Shown here one piece after another: positions 51,280-62,319 of a DNA stretch of 64,000 nucleotides. The DNA is from Dipteris shenzhenensis. Lineage: Eukaryota; Polypodiophyta; Polypodiopsida; Gleicheniales. The position numbers and the translations under genes are program-made. The DNA is taken from the NCBI GenBank assembly GCA_047967505.1, contig CM106539.1. The stretch is one strand, 5' to 3'. Below the pieces are notes generated by a model, which did no database searches, was not told the DNA's origin, and was given only the letters and a program-made list of their open reading frames with translations. Within the stretch, counting starts at the first letter, position 1, and every line of letters begins with the position of its first letter.

Positions 51280-53570
51280 AATCCTCCTCTCCCCTCTCTC
51301 TCCTTCTGCTCCCTCCTCTCCTCTCCCTCTCCCTCTCCTCTCTCTCCTTCCACTCCCCTCCCTCCCTCCCTCCCTTGACCCCCCGCCCTCCCCTCCTCCC
51401 CTCCCCTCCCTTCCCCTCCCTCTGCCGCCAAAACCCCTCCCCTCCCTCTGCCGCCAAAACCCCTCCCTCCCTCGACCCCCCGCCCTCCCCTCCTCCCCTC
51501 CCCTCCCCTTCCCTCCCCTCCCCCTCGACCCCTCCCCCCCTCCCCTCCCCTCTCGCTCCCCCCTCCCCTTCTCCCTCTGCCCCCCTCTTCCCCCTCCCTC
51601 CCTCCCCTTTCCCCTCTTCTCTCCCCGTCCCACTCCCTTCCCCCTCCATCCCCCCTTCCCTAGGGCCAGCCCCCCTACCCCCTTTCCCCCCGCCCCTGTC
51701 TTCTCTCCCCGTCCCACCCCCTTCCCCCTCCATCCCCCCTTCCCTAGGGCCAGCCTCGGGGCCAGCCCCCCCTACCCCCTTTCCCCCCCTTCCCCCTCTT
51801 CTCTCCCCGTCCCACCCCCTTTCCCCCTCCATCCCCCCTTTCCCTAGGGCCAGCCCCCCCTACCCCCTTTCCCCCCCTCCCCTCCCCTCTCGCTCCCCCC
51901 TCTCCTTCTCCCTCTGCCCCCCTCTTCCCCCTCCCCCCCTCCCCTTCCCCCTCTTCTCTCCCCGTCCCACCCCCTTCCCCCTCCATCCCCCCTTCCCTAG
52001 GGCCAGCCCCCCCTACCCCCTTCCCTAGGGCCAGCCCCCCCTACCCCCTTCCCCAGCCCCCCCCTCCCCCCTTTCCCCCCGTCCCACCCCCTTCCCCCTC
52101 CAACCCCCCCTTCCCCCCTTCCCCAAGGCTAGTGGCCGCAGCCACTAGCCCCCCCTTTCCCGTCCCACCCCCTTCCCTGTCCCACCCCCTTCTGCCAGCC
52201 CCCCCTTTCCCGTCCCACCCCTTTCCCCATCCCACCCCCTTCCCCCCTTCCCTAGGGCTGGCGGCCGTGACCGCCAGCCCCCCCCACCCCCTTTCCCCCC
52301 CGCCCCTGTCCCACCCCCTTCCCCCCCTACCCCCTTTCCCCCCCGCCCCCTTCCCACCCCCTTCCCCCCCTACCCCCTTCCCGTCCCACCCCCTTCCCCC
52401 TCCACCCCCCTTTCCCCAGGCTGGCGGCTGCGGCCGCCAGCCCCCCCTCCCCCCTTCCTCCCCCGCCGTCCCACCCCCTTCCTCCCCCCTTCCGCCCTGC
52501 CCCCCTCCCCCTTCCCCCGAGCTAGTGGCCGTGGCTGCCAGCCCCCCACCTCCCCCCTTTCCTGACCCCCCTCGCACCCCCTTCCCCCTTTCTTGACCCA
52601 CTCCCTGCCCCCCCTCCCCCCTTTCCCCTCCACCCCCCTCGCACCCCCTTTCCCCTCCCGCCCTTTCACCCCTGCCCCCCCCTCCACGGGCTGGTGACCG
52701 CGGTCGCCAGTGTTCCCCCCCTCTTGCACCCCCTCGCACCCCCTCCTCTCGCACCCCCTCGCACCCCCCCTCTCGCACCCCACCCCCTCCCCCTCTTCAC
52801 CTCCCCCCCTTCCCTGCCCCCTCTCCCCCCCCCTCGCCCCTTTCCCTGGGCTGGCGGCCATGGCCACCAGCCCCCCAGCCCCCCCCCTCTCGCACCCCCC
52901 CCTCTCGCACCCCACCCCCTTCCCCCTCCCCCCCCTTCTCCCCCTCCCCCCCCTCTCCCCCCCCCCTCTTCCCCACCCCCCCTTCCCTTGGGCTGGCGGC
53001 TGTGGCCGCCAGCCCCTCGCACCCCCTTCACCGCCCCTCCCCGCCCCCTCTCCCCCCTCCCTCCCCCCTCCCCCCCCTCCTCGCCCCCTCTCCCCCCTCC
53101 CTCCCCCTTCCCCCGAGTTGGCGGCCGTGGCCGCCAGCCCCCCAGCCCCCCCCCTCTCAGCCCTTCCCCCCCCCTCTTCCCCACCCCCCCTTCCCCCCCC
53201 CCTTCCCCCGGCCGCCAGCCCCTCCCACCCCCTTCCTTCTCCCCCCCCTTCACCCCCACACCCCCCCTTCCCCACTCCCCCCTTCCCCCCCCTCCCCGCT
53301 GCCAGCCCCCCCCTCCCCCCTTCCCCCCAGCCAGTCCCCCTCCCCCCTCCTCCCCTTCTGCCAGCCCCCCCCCCTCCCCCATTCCCCCCCACCCCTCTTC
53401 CCCCCTCTAGGGGAGACCCAGTCCCCCCCTTCCCCCCTGCCCCCCTTCCCTCCTCCTTTCCCCCCTCTACTCTGCCCCCGCCTCTCCCTCCCTTCCTCCT
53501 CCCTTCCCTCCAGCCCCTCTATCCTCTTCTTCTCCTCCCCTCAACCTTTCTCTCTCTAGTTCCTCTCTCT
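51280..53570 (+). repeat. C-rich polypyrimidine tract with GGCGGCC palindromes (~2.3 kb)
   Basis: Over 90% pyrimidine, mainly CCCCCTTCCCCC. At 52118-53140, eight short palindromes interrupt it at about 90-170 bp spacing: GGCGGCCGTGACCGCC, GGCGGCTGCGGCCGCC, GGCGGCCGTGGCCGCC and variants, each bounded by GGGCTGGC/GCCAGCCC-like arms. The minus strand is G-run rich and could form quadruplexes. Long proline- or glycine-rich frames on either strand are artefacts. Confidence 0.9.
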
Positions 53571-53599
53571 TTAAATTTTAAAAAAAAATCTAGATAAAG

Positions 53600-53770
53600 A
53601 ATTAATCAAAAAAATTTGCAAGTACCTGGAAAAAGTTTGTAAGTTTGCTCTTTCTTGCTTTCTTGCTCTTCCTTCCTTGCTCTCTTGATCGTCCTTGCTT
53701 TCTTGCTTCAATGAATGAAATGAGGGGAGAATGAATGAAGAAGGAAGACTATATATAAGAAAAATTAGGT
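53600..53770 (+). repeat. AT-rich module ending TATATATAAGAAAAA, copy 2
   Basis: GCAAGTACCTGGAAAAAG, TTGCTTCAATGAATGAAATG, CTATATATAAGAAAAATTAG: a second copy of 50870-51020, with extra CTTGCTTTCTTGC repeats between. Shows that tract plus module is duplicated. Confidence 0.78.
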
Positions 53771-53833
53771 TTTCCTCCTCTCCTATTGGCTTTCCATTCC
53801 TCCCCTCTCTCCTATTGGCTTTTCATTTATCCC

Positions 53834-54245
53834 CTCTCCCATTGGCTCCCATTACTCCCCCTCTCCCATTGGACCCCCATCCCTCATCCCAATCTTCCAT
53901 TAGCCCTCCCCCCATCCATCCATTTCTTCTTCCTCCCCATTGCCACCACTCCCATCCCACATTTCCACCACTCTCCCATTGGCTCCCATTACTCCCCCTC
54001 TCCCATTGAACCCCCATCCCTCATCCCAATCTTCCATTAGCCCTCCCCCCATCCATCCATTTCTTCTTCCTCCCCATTGCCACCACTCCCATCCCACATT
54101 TCCACCACTCTCCCATTGGCTCCCATTACTCCCCCTCTCCCATTGGACCCCCATCCCTCATCCCAATCTTCCATTAGCCCTCCCCCCATCCATCCATTTC
54201 TTCTTCCTCCCCATTGCCACCACTCCCATCCCACATTTCCACCAC
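53834..54245 (+). repeat. 137-bp tandem repeat, three copies
   Basis: CTCCCATTGGCTCCCATTAC starts each copy at about 53834, 53971 and 54108. Copies are almost identical. C/T-rich; no gene. Confidence 0.9.
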
Positions 54246-54334
54246 ATCCCATACTCCTCCCATTTCCCAAAATCCCATATTTCCCCATCTCACCCTCCTC
54301 TTTTTCATCCCCTATTAACTCCCTCACTCATTTC

Positions 54335-54603
54335 ACTCCCTTATTATCCTACTCCCCTATTACCTTCCCCTCTCCCATTCCATTCTTCCCTCCCTACTCT
54401 CACTTCCACTTCCCATTACTCACTTGCCATTTGAAAACTATTAATATATTATTATACTATTTTTTATACTTATTATCATACACCCCTATTACTTTCCTCT
54501 CCCATTCCACTCCTCCCTCCTCACTCCCACTTCCACCTCCCATTACTCACTTGCTATACACATTTGCAAACTATTAATATATTATTATATGATTTTTTAT
54601 ACT
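54335..54603 (+). repeat. ~132-bp tandem repeat, two copies
   Basis: Both copies contain CTCTCCCATTCCA, CACTTCCAC-TCCCATTACTC, and end AACTATTAATATATTATTAT then ATTTTTTATACT. Confidence 0.8.
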
Positions 54604-54844
54604 ATTTGCAAACTTACATGTGGGCAAAATCATAGGTGTCAAAGCGATCCTATTGTGGTCATACAACAACTGTGCTTTTATTCAAGGGCGTATTTATCCT
54701 CATCAACAAGCTTATTTACTCAAGGTATGAAGTGCATAATTTGTGCACTAGGTGTTTACTTTGTTGTATCAAAATTGTTTGCCACACATGCACACATATA
54801 CACATACCGAGAATTTTCTAATATTATCGCATCTACATTTCTCG

Positions 54845-57008
54845 GATGGGCACAAAACTTTGTACACGCCTCAGCCTAGGTCTTATTGACTTGCATACAA
54901 AGTGGTGCACCCATCCCATAAGTACTTGTTCGGATAACACACCTCCAAACGTATTTTATGACGATTGTGCATAACACTAGGAACAAAATGGTGTATCATG
55001 TGAGATCGACTATGCAAAGCATATCCAATGGACACAAGACTTTGCACATTCCTCAACCTAGGCAGTATTGACTTGTGTGCAAAGTGGCATCCCCATCCGA
55101 TAAGTACTTGTTTGAAAAATACACCTACGATCATGTTTTTTGATCGTTGTACATGACACCAAGGCCAAAAACGGTATTTAATACTCAATCTACCATGTAA
55201 AGCATATCCGATGGGCACAATACTTTGCACGTGCCTCAAAAGCGGTGGTATGGTATTCCATGCAAAGTGGAATGCCCATTCAATAAGTACTTTTTAGAAT
55301 ATCACACCAAGGACCACGTTTTTTATTGGTTGTTGTCCATGATATTAAGGCAAAAACGCTGATTTATGCTTAATCGACAATGTAACGCATATGCGATCAT
55401 CACACTACTTTGCACACATCTCAACCTAGGTATTATTGACTTACATGCAAAGTGGCGTGCCCATCCCATAAGTACTTAGTCGAATAACACATCTAGGACC
55501 GCGTTTTTTGACGATTGTGCATGACACTAAGGCCAAAATAGTGTTTAATGCTTGTTCGACAATGCAAAGCATATCTGATGGGCACAATACTTTGCACACA
55601 CCTTCAACTAGGTGGAATTGACTTACATGAAAAGTGGCATGCCCATCCCATAAGTGCTTGATCAGATAACATACCTAGCAGCATGTTTTTTAACGGATGT
55701 GCATGACACTAGAGCAAAAATAGTATATTTAATGCTCGATCGACCATGCAAAGGATATTCGATGGGCACAACACTTTTCTTACGCCTCAACCTAGGTGGT
55801 ATTGAAATGTTCTCAAAGAGGCACACCCATCCGATAAGTACTTGGTCAGATAACACACCTAAGGGCGTGTTTTTTTACGGATGTCCATATCACTAGGGAA
55901 AAAATGGTGTACAATGCGTGATCGACCATGCAAAGCATATCCGATGGTGACAATACTTTGCGCACACCTCAACGTAGTTGAAACAGACTTGTGTGCAAAG
56001 TGGATCCCCCATCCGATAAGTACTTGTTTAATTAACACACTTAGGACCGTGTTTTTTCATGGTTGTGCATGACACTAAGGCAAAAACAGTGTTTTATGCT
56101 TGATCGACAATGCAAAGCATATCCGATAGGCACAATACTTTTCACACACCTTCAACTAGGTGGAATTTACTTACATGCAAAGTGGCACTCCCATCCCATA
56201 AGTGCTTGATCGGATAACATACCTCGCAGCGTGTTTTTTTACGGATGTGTATGACACTAGAGCAAAAATAGTACTTATTGCTCGATCGATCATGCAAAGG
56301 ATATCCGATGGGCACAACACTTTTTGTACACCTCAACCTAGGTGGTATTGGAATGTTCTCAAAGAGGCACACCCATCCGATAAGTACTTGGTCAGATAAC
56401 ACACGTAAGGGAGTGTTTTTTTGTGGATGTGCATATCACTCGGGAAAAAATGATGTATAATGCGTGATCGACCATGCAAAGCATATCCGATGGTGACAAT
56501 ACTTTGCACGCACCTCAACATAGCTGAAACAAACTTGCGTACAAAGTGGAGCCCCCATTTGATAAGTACTTGTGTGAATAACACACCTAGGACCGTGTTT
56601 TTTCATGGTTATGCATGACACTAAGGAAAAAACGGTGTTTTATGCTTGATCGACAATGCAAAGCATATCTGATGGGCACAATAATTTGCACACACCTTCA
56701 ACTAGGTGGAATCGACTTACATGAAAAGTGGCACTCCCATCCCATAAGTGCTTGATTAGATAACATACCTAGCAGTGTGTTTTTTTACGGATGTGCATGA
56801 CACGAGCAAAAATAGAATTTAATGCTCGATCGACCATGCAAAGGATATCCGATGGGCACAACACTTTTTGTATGCCTCAACCTAGGTGGTATTGAAATGT
56901 TGTCAATGAGGCACACCCATCTGATAAGTACTTGGTCAGATAACACACCTAATGGCGTGTTTTTTTGTGGATGTCCATATCACTAGGGAAAAAATGGTGT
57001 ATAATGCG
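54845..57008 (+). repeat. ~182-bp satellite, 12 monomers with trimeric higher-order repeat
   Basis: The marker (G/C)ATAAGT(A/G)CTTG recurs at about 54915, 55095, 55275, 55455, 55640, 55832, 56014, 56193, 56378, 56560, 56742 and 56920. From 55.6 kb the monomers alternate in three types. Type a has CATAAGTGCTTGAT and ACATACCT; type b has GATAAGTACTTGGTCAG and GATGTCCATATCACT; type c has GATAAGTACTTGT and TTTTTTCATGGTT. The order is a-b-c, a-b-c, a-b with a period of about 547 bp. Frames within it (MLD, MLS types) are not genes. Confidence 0.9.
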
Positions 57009-57419
57009 TGTTCTCTTTCACAGATTGTCACTGAAAAGCTTGACAAGAACAATTTCCAAGCATGGAAGTTTAGAATGACTAATTTCCTTATGGGAAAAGG
57101 CTATTGGGAGTTCATTACAAGAAATGAAGAAGAACCAGTTCTTCCTAATGTTCCCGATGAACAGGAAATGCAGGCATTTAAAGGATGGCATGAGAGAGCC
57201 AGAAAAGTTATGTACTGGTTGTCTATCAATATTTCAGATTCTATGATTGTGCATATTCAGGATGCAAGTATGCCAAAGGAGGCATGGGATACTTTGGCAA
57301 AAATGTACAGCACAAATATGCAAGCCTTCAGTCAGTCCTACTTGGTGAAGAAGTCAAGATTCAAGCCATTCATGCACGCAAAGGTCATTCTAATGATTAG
57401 GCATATTGTTGTGAGTTGA
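57009..57419 (+). pseudogene. Copia gag fragment
   Basis: Joined directly to the last satellite monomer. Reads QIVTEKLDKNNFQAWKFRMT, GWHERARKVMYWLSINISDS, MPKEAWDTLAKMYSTN: a UBN2-type gag N-terminal half. It then jumps to AFSQSYLVKKS, which matches the end of the E2 gag (NFSQFYLVKNS, nt 12925-12955), so about 75-80 codons are deleted, and a frame change follows before a stop at 57417. No LTR or pol adjoins it. Confidence 0.75.
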
Positions 57420-58106
57420 GTAATAGAGTAGTGAAGGTACAATGTCTATCATTCCTAGCTAGCTTATGCATTGCAAGATCAACAATGAGCATGTTTTTTC
57501 ATTGGATAAGGGGTTTAAATGCCAAACTACTTGCAAGTTCTTAAAGTACAATAGACTTTCGATTATCTTATGATTTTGAAAGCAAGTTATCTTTCATCTT
57601 TTATTAATCAAGCATGCCTATAGGCCATCCATTGTATTTGATCTAGAGTAGGGTAAAGATTTAATATTGAGATTTTTGTTTATTACTAGTAACTACTTGG
57701 AGGTTCCTCATCCTAAACACTTATCATTCTGGGCTGACTTGCTAATTATGTAGGTGTGCTTGATATGCAAAAGAAAATGTTGCTCTAATGTTTCTTTCTC
57801 TCTTATAAGCTTACATTTTGAATGACTTGCTCATCATGTATTGAACACTAGCTTCACTTTCATAAGCTAGTACATCCTATGGAAGAAAAGGACTTGCTGA
57901 ATGTTGTGTTGTTAACATGCTAACATGTTTTCTTTCAATGTTTCTTTTCTATTTAGCTTTTATATCGTTACTTCTTGGATGCGTTACTTCACATATGCAA
58001 AGGTGTTTCTCACATGTTTCCTTGTCATTTTTAAGAAACTCGTTTGTTTCAGTTGTATCTCTAAGTACATGCAAGGTTCAACGTACATCTATGATGTCGA
58101 TTAACT
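57420..58106. other. AT-rich, no gene supported
   Basis: Mixed AT-rich sequence up to the CACTA-2 terminus. A 70-codon hydrophobic frame (57917-58129) runs into the transposon end and is not supported. Confidence 0.45.
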
Positions 58107-58126
58107 CACTACAAGGAATAGGCCCT
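58107..58126 (+). repeat. CACTA-2 5' terminal repeat
   Basis: CACTACAAGGAATAGGCCCT; the inverse of the 3' end of CACTA-1 with one difference. Confidence 0.88.
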
Positions 58127-58169
58127 TAATACTGACATTTTTTATACTAATTTTTTTTTACATGCGCAA

Positions 58170-58310
58170 ACGTCGTTATAAGTGTCAGAAAAGAACAGTC
58201 GCTATAAAGCGTCACTATATAGCGACGCTAGTAAACATCACTATATAGCAACACTGGTAAACGTCGCTATATAGCGACACTAGTAAACGTCGATATATAG
58301 CGATGATTAA
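58170..58310 (+). repeat. CACTA-2 subterminal repeats
   Basis: Six head-to-head motifs in 140 bp: CGTCGTTATAAGTGTC, GTCGCTATAAAGCGTC, CACTATATAGCGACGC, CACTATATAGCAACAC, CGTCGCTATATAGCGAC, CGTCGATATATAGCGAT. Spacers are (T/C)AGTAAAC-like. By analogy with En/Spm these would be transposase-accessory binding sites. Confidence 0.82.
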
Positions 58311-58384
58311 CAGAACTAAAAAAAAGCATTAGTGGGGCTAAATAGGGCCATAGCAAGCCCTGTTTTGCCACTATTTTTTTTTTT

Positions 58385-58560
58385 GAAATTACAAAAAGAA
58401 GTTTTTTATTACAAAATTTCCCTTGTGAAAAGGGTGATACAAAATCGCTCAAATGAAATGATCAAGCAACAAAAGCATATACATGTCGAAGATATACAAC
58501 ATTGTTTGTTACAAAATTACCCTTTCAAAAAGGGTGATACAAAATCGCTCAAACGAGCCG
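58385..58560 (+). repeat. ~110-bp imperfect tandem duplication
   Basis: TTACAAAATT(T/A)CCCTT-AAAAGGGTGATACAAAATCGCTCAAA occurs at about 58409 and 58509. It covers the end of the minus-strand gene. Confidence 0.75.
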
Positions 58561-61500
58561 ATATACAAAATGATTTACATGGCGAAGTATATGCAAACTA
58601 CTACTACTACTTATTCGAATCGTCGTTGTCGTCCTCCTTGTCCTTGTCTTGTTGGCCTGATCCTTAGTTCTCCTGAGTTGCGCTTGCTCCCTGACCCTCG
58701 TCAGGTGTAGCTGATCTTGGCCCTCATGATCGCTCGCCTCCGGTGATGGGACACTCGAGCTTTGACCCTAAGAGTGAAACCATATTAATTAAAAATTAGA
58801 TTGGAACTTAAAGAATAAAACAATTTAAAAAGGGAGATTACAAGTAGGAGTGGACTTATACCATGCGAGTAGCCACCTGAGCCCAATCGACCGATGCTCC
58901 CATTGCCTCCTGCTTAATAAACCACGGCTTTATTCCTATGCGAAATGTGCATTGCATCTCTGCATCTATAGGAAGATGACCAATTGTAGCTTGCTGTGAT
59001 CCAATTTATGAGAGTTAGATAAAGTGCATGTGATATGTAGTAAAACAAATAGAACAATACATTAAATGAGAAGAAGTAGACTTACCACAGTTGCCTCGAA
59101 TGCCAACCATCCGCTTGCACCAAAGTGCGAAGTACCTATGGCGTCCAGCCATCTCCTCGCAGCACTCCTTTGACCCTCGAACATTTTGGGATGGTCCCTA
59201 TTCTGCTTCTTGAAGAACTTCTAATCAGCTTTGTCTACCCAGTTGGGTTTAGCCATCCCCTTTGCGATGGAAGTACACAAGGTTGATCTCTGATGCTTCA
59301 AGACCAAACCCATGCGCTCTCGCATATAATTCTCATTGAACTCCTGATTTGGCGAGTTAGGGTATTTTTGTTTTAATTCATCGATGACCGCTTGCTTCTT
59401 TTGGTCATCTTGATACTGTCAATTAGTAGCAATGGCGCTCTTAAAGTGGTGGCTCATCAACTGCCTCTTGGTGGCCATCACTACTTTGCCCTTTCTATCT
59501 TTTATTATCTCTCTGATAGCTGTGATTTGATAGGAGAGGTCCTCGACTACGTAAGGAGGACTCATGGTAGTGGTAGAGTCATAGCGAGTGGAAGCTGTGC
59601 GAGTGCTTTCAGAGCGAGGAGTAGCAGTGGGAGTAGGAGAGGGCAAGGGACCTGTCTGATATTGTGTCTTGGGACCAAGTGGAGACCTATAGGGATAAGA
59701 GTGTGCTAACTCGTCTACATCTCCCGAGTCAGCACAACATAAGTGGCCCCTCCTACTCTTCCTTCCCTTATGATAGGCACGCGCAGGTGATGAACCCTCG
59801 GTCGAAGGGGCACGAGGGGACGGCTAGGCAGTAGATCCAACTGTCGGTGTAGGAGAGGAAATTGTTGAGGTCCTCTGAGATAGCAGAGAGAAGAATCTCA
59901 CTGCCTCCTCATTAGACATCTATGCTACGAACTCATCGGGACTCTCGACAAAGCCATGGGCTACTAGCAAAGGAGTTCCCTGAGGGGTAGTCACAGTGCT
60001 ATGTCCGGGCCAGGGGTAGTCGTCGCAAGGGTAGGCCCTTGAGGTGTCGCCTGAGAGGAATCAAAGTCCTCTGGAGCAATATCAAGATCGTGATGTCTCC
60101 TCTTGCGAGGTTGTCCGTACTCGTCGGACATGCGACGTGATCCCACGTCTAACGCGTAGATACAAACACAAAAACAAAAAACAAAAAACAAACATAAGCA
60201 TAGGCATAGGCATAGGCATAGGCATAGGCATAAGCATATACATATGCTTATGATCGAAAGAGGGGGAGAAAGAAGAGGAAAAGGAAACAAAGCATATGCT
60301 TATGCTTATGCATGAGCATATAGGCATAAAAGAAAAAGAGAGAAAAAGAGATTGAAAGAGAGGAAAGAGGGGGGGAAAGAGAGAGGAAAATAGGAAAAGA
60401 GATTGAAAGAGGGAGACATATGCTCATGCATAAGCATAAGCATAAGAGAAGGAGACATATGCTCATGCTTATGCTTATGCTTATGCATGAGCATAAGAGA
60501 AGGAGACATATGCTCATGCTTATGCTTATGCATGAGCATAAGAGAAGGAGACATATGATTATGCTTATGCATAAGAGGAAGAAGAGGGAAAGGAAACAAA
60601 GCATATGCTTATGCTTATGCGTGAACATATAAGCATAAAAGAAAAAGAGAGAAAAAGGGATAGAAAGAGGGAAAAGAGGGGGGGAAAGAGAGAGGAAAGG
60701 AGGAAAAGAGGAGAAGAAGGAGAAGTAGAAGGAGACATATGTTCATGCTTATGCTTATGCTTATGCATGAGCATAAGAGAAGGAGACATATGCTCATGCT
60801 TATGCTTATGCATGAGCATAAGAGAAGGAGACATATGCTTATGCTTATGCATAAGAGGAAGAAGAGGGAAAGGAAACAAAGCACATGCTTATGCTTATGC
60901 ATGAGCATATAAGCATAAAAGAAAAAGAGAGAGAGCTTAAGCATAAAAGAAAAAGAGATAGAAAGAGGGAAAAGAGGGGGGAAAGAGAGAGGAAAGGAGG
61001 AAAAGAGGAGGAGTAGGAGAAGGAGGAGACATATGCTCATGCTTATGCTTATGCATGAGCATAAGAGAAGGAGACATATGCTTATGCTTATGCATATGAG
61101 GAAGAAGAGGGAAAGGAAACAAAGCATATGCTTATGCGTATGCATGAGCATATAGGCATAAAAGAAAAAGAGATAAAGCTTAAGCATAAAAGAAAAAGAG
61201 AGAAAAAGAGATTGAAAGAGAGGAAAGAGGGGGGAAGAGAGATGAAAATAGGAAAAGAGATTGAAAGAGGGAGACATATGCTCATGCATAAGCATAAGCA
61301 TAAGAGAAGGAGACATATGCTCATGCTTATGCTTATGCTTATGCATGAGCATAAGAGAAGGAGACATATGCTCATGCTTATGCTTATGCATGAGCATAAG
61401 AGAAGGAGACATATGCTTATGCTTATGCATAAGAGGAAGAAGAGGGAAAGGAAACAAGGCATATGCTTATGCTTATGCATGAGCATATAAGCATAAAAGA

Positions 61501-61804
61501 AAAAGAGAGAAAGCTTAAGCATAAAAGAAAAAGAGATTGAAAGAGAGGAAAGAGGAGGGAAAAGAGAGAGGAAAAGAGGGAAAGAGATTGAAAGAGGGGG
61601 GGAAAGAGAGAGGAAAAGAGGAAAAGAGAAGGAAGAGGAGAAAAGAGGGAAGAGAGGGGAAGAGAGGGTTCCTATGGCCATCACTGTAGCTAGCACTTAA
61701 GGCGCTAGCTGCAGGCCAATGCAAATAACAAAAATAACAAAAGGAAAAAAGAGGAAGCACTTTCTTACCTGGAATAGTCTCGCTCGATGTTTTGTGGACT
61801 GGCC
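58549..61804 (-). pseudogene. CACTA-2 minus-strand gene, at least four exons
   Basis: Spliced gene divergent from the transposase. Exons by splice sites on the minus strand: 61804-61769 (36 bp, AG/GGCC...CCAG/GTAAG), 60148-59086 (ends GTG/GTAAGT), 58993-58862 (44 codons, QATIGHLPIDAEMQCTFRIG...), 58767-58549 (basic, ends at TGA). ATG at 60131 (MSDEYGQPRKRRHH). The large exon is Pro/Ser/Thr-rich (SPTPTATPRSESTRTASTR), then helical and basic (DLSYQITAIREIIKDRKGK...RQLMSHHFKSAIAT...MAKPNWVDKAD...RSAARRWLDAIG). It is interrupted by four stops that each fit C-to-T or G-to-A change, and by one frame change near 60000. Plant CACTA elements often carry a second gene of this kind (TNPA or Ptta/En/Spm type) that binds subterminal repeats. 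The family here is not certain. Confidence 0.6.
60160..61680 (+). repeat. CATATGC/GCATAAG hairpin minisatellite in purine-rich DNA
   Basis: About five copies of a ~300-bp composite unit. Each has GGAAACAAAGCATATGCTTA, TGCTTATGCATGAGCATA, a GA-rich run (AAAGAAAAAGAGAGAAAAAG), and blocks of GAGACATATGCTCATGCTTA followed by TGCATGAGCATAAGAGAAGG. The TATGCTCATGC/GCATGAGCATA parts are palindromic. It lies entirely within the first intron of the minus-strand gene (60149-61768). Frames (Cys-Leu-Cys-Leu, Ser-Ile-Cys-Leu types) are artefacts. Confidence 0.88.
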
Positions 61805-62319
61805 CTACAAAAGAGAAAACATACCATTTTTCAAATAACTAGTTAGAGGAAGGAGGAGTTTAAAGAAGCAACTTCTCAAAGGGATTGGATTGAGGAGACA
61901 AGGAGAAAGAGGAGGAAGAGAAATACAAAAAAGACTAGAAGAGGTGAGTCTTCTTTCTTTCACAAAATCTCGTTTTTTGTCTTTAACCCTTGAAAATCAA
62001 GCATGAAAACTAGCACATAGCCTTAGCACTACAAGGAGAAACATGCTTCAATACTCACAAAATGAAATCTCACAAAAAATGAACCTACTTTGCTCAAAGA
62101 GACTCACCTTCTTGAAAAACTTCTTTTCACACAAGCAAAGAGGGAGAAGGGTGGAGAGGGAGCACAAGTGTTAGGAGAGGGGTGAGTAGTGGTGAGGAGT
62201 GGAGAATAGAGAGGAGGAAAGTGAGGTTGTCAGATATAGGTGGGAGGAGAGATTGCTTTTCTCAGAATAGAGATTGCTAAAGAAAGCGCCGCGTCATGAG
62301 GTTTCGAGTTTTAGCCCAT
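61805..62319. other. divergent promoter region of CACTA-2
   Basis: No ORF. GA/AG-rich on the left (GGAGGAAGAGAAA), then leader-like sequence with GAGGAGTGGAGAATAGAGAG. It lies between the minus-strand 36-bp exon and the internal palindromes, so it probably holds upstream exons or promoters. Confidence 0.4.

Noticed and set aside
51224-53600. Proline-rich (+) and glycine-rich (-) open frames up to 340 codons
   Set aside because: Produced by the C-rich tract, in which stop codons are almost impossible; frames overlap on both strands and change between repeat copies.
54845-57008. Regular repeats considered as a CRISPR array
   Set aside because: Contiguous 182-bp satellite monomers without unique spacers, in a eukaryotic genome.
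60044-61760. Cys-Leu-Cys-Leu and Met-Leu-Met-Leu repeat frames, one of 280 codons
   Set aside because: Direct translations of the CATATGC/GCATAAG minisatellite; they fall in an intron of the minus-strand gene.
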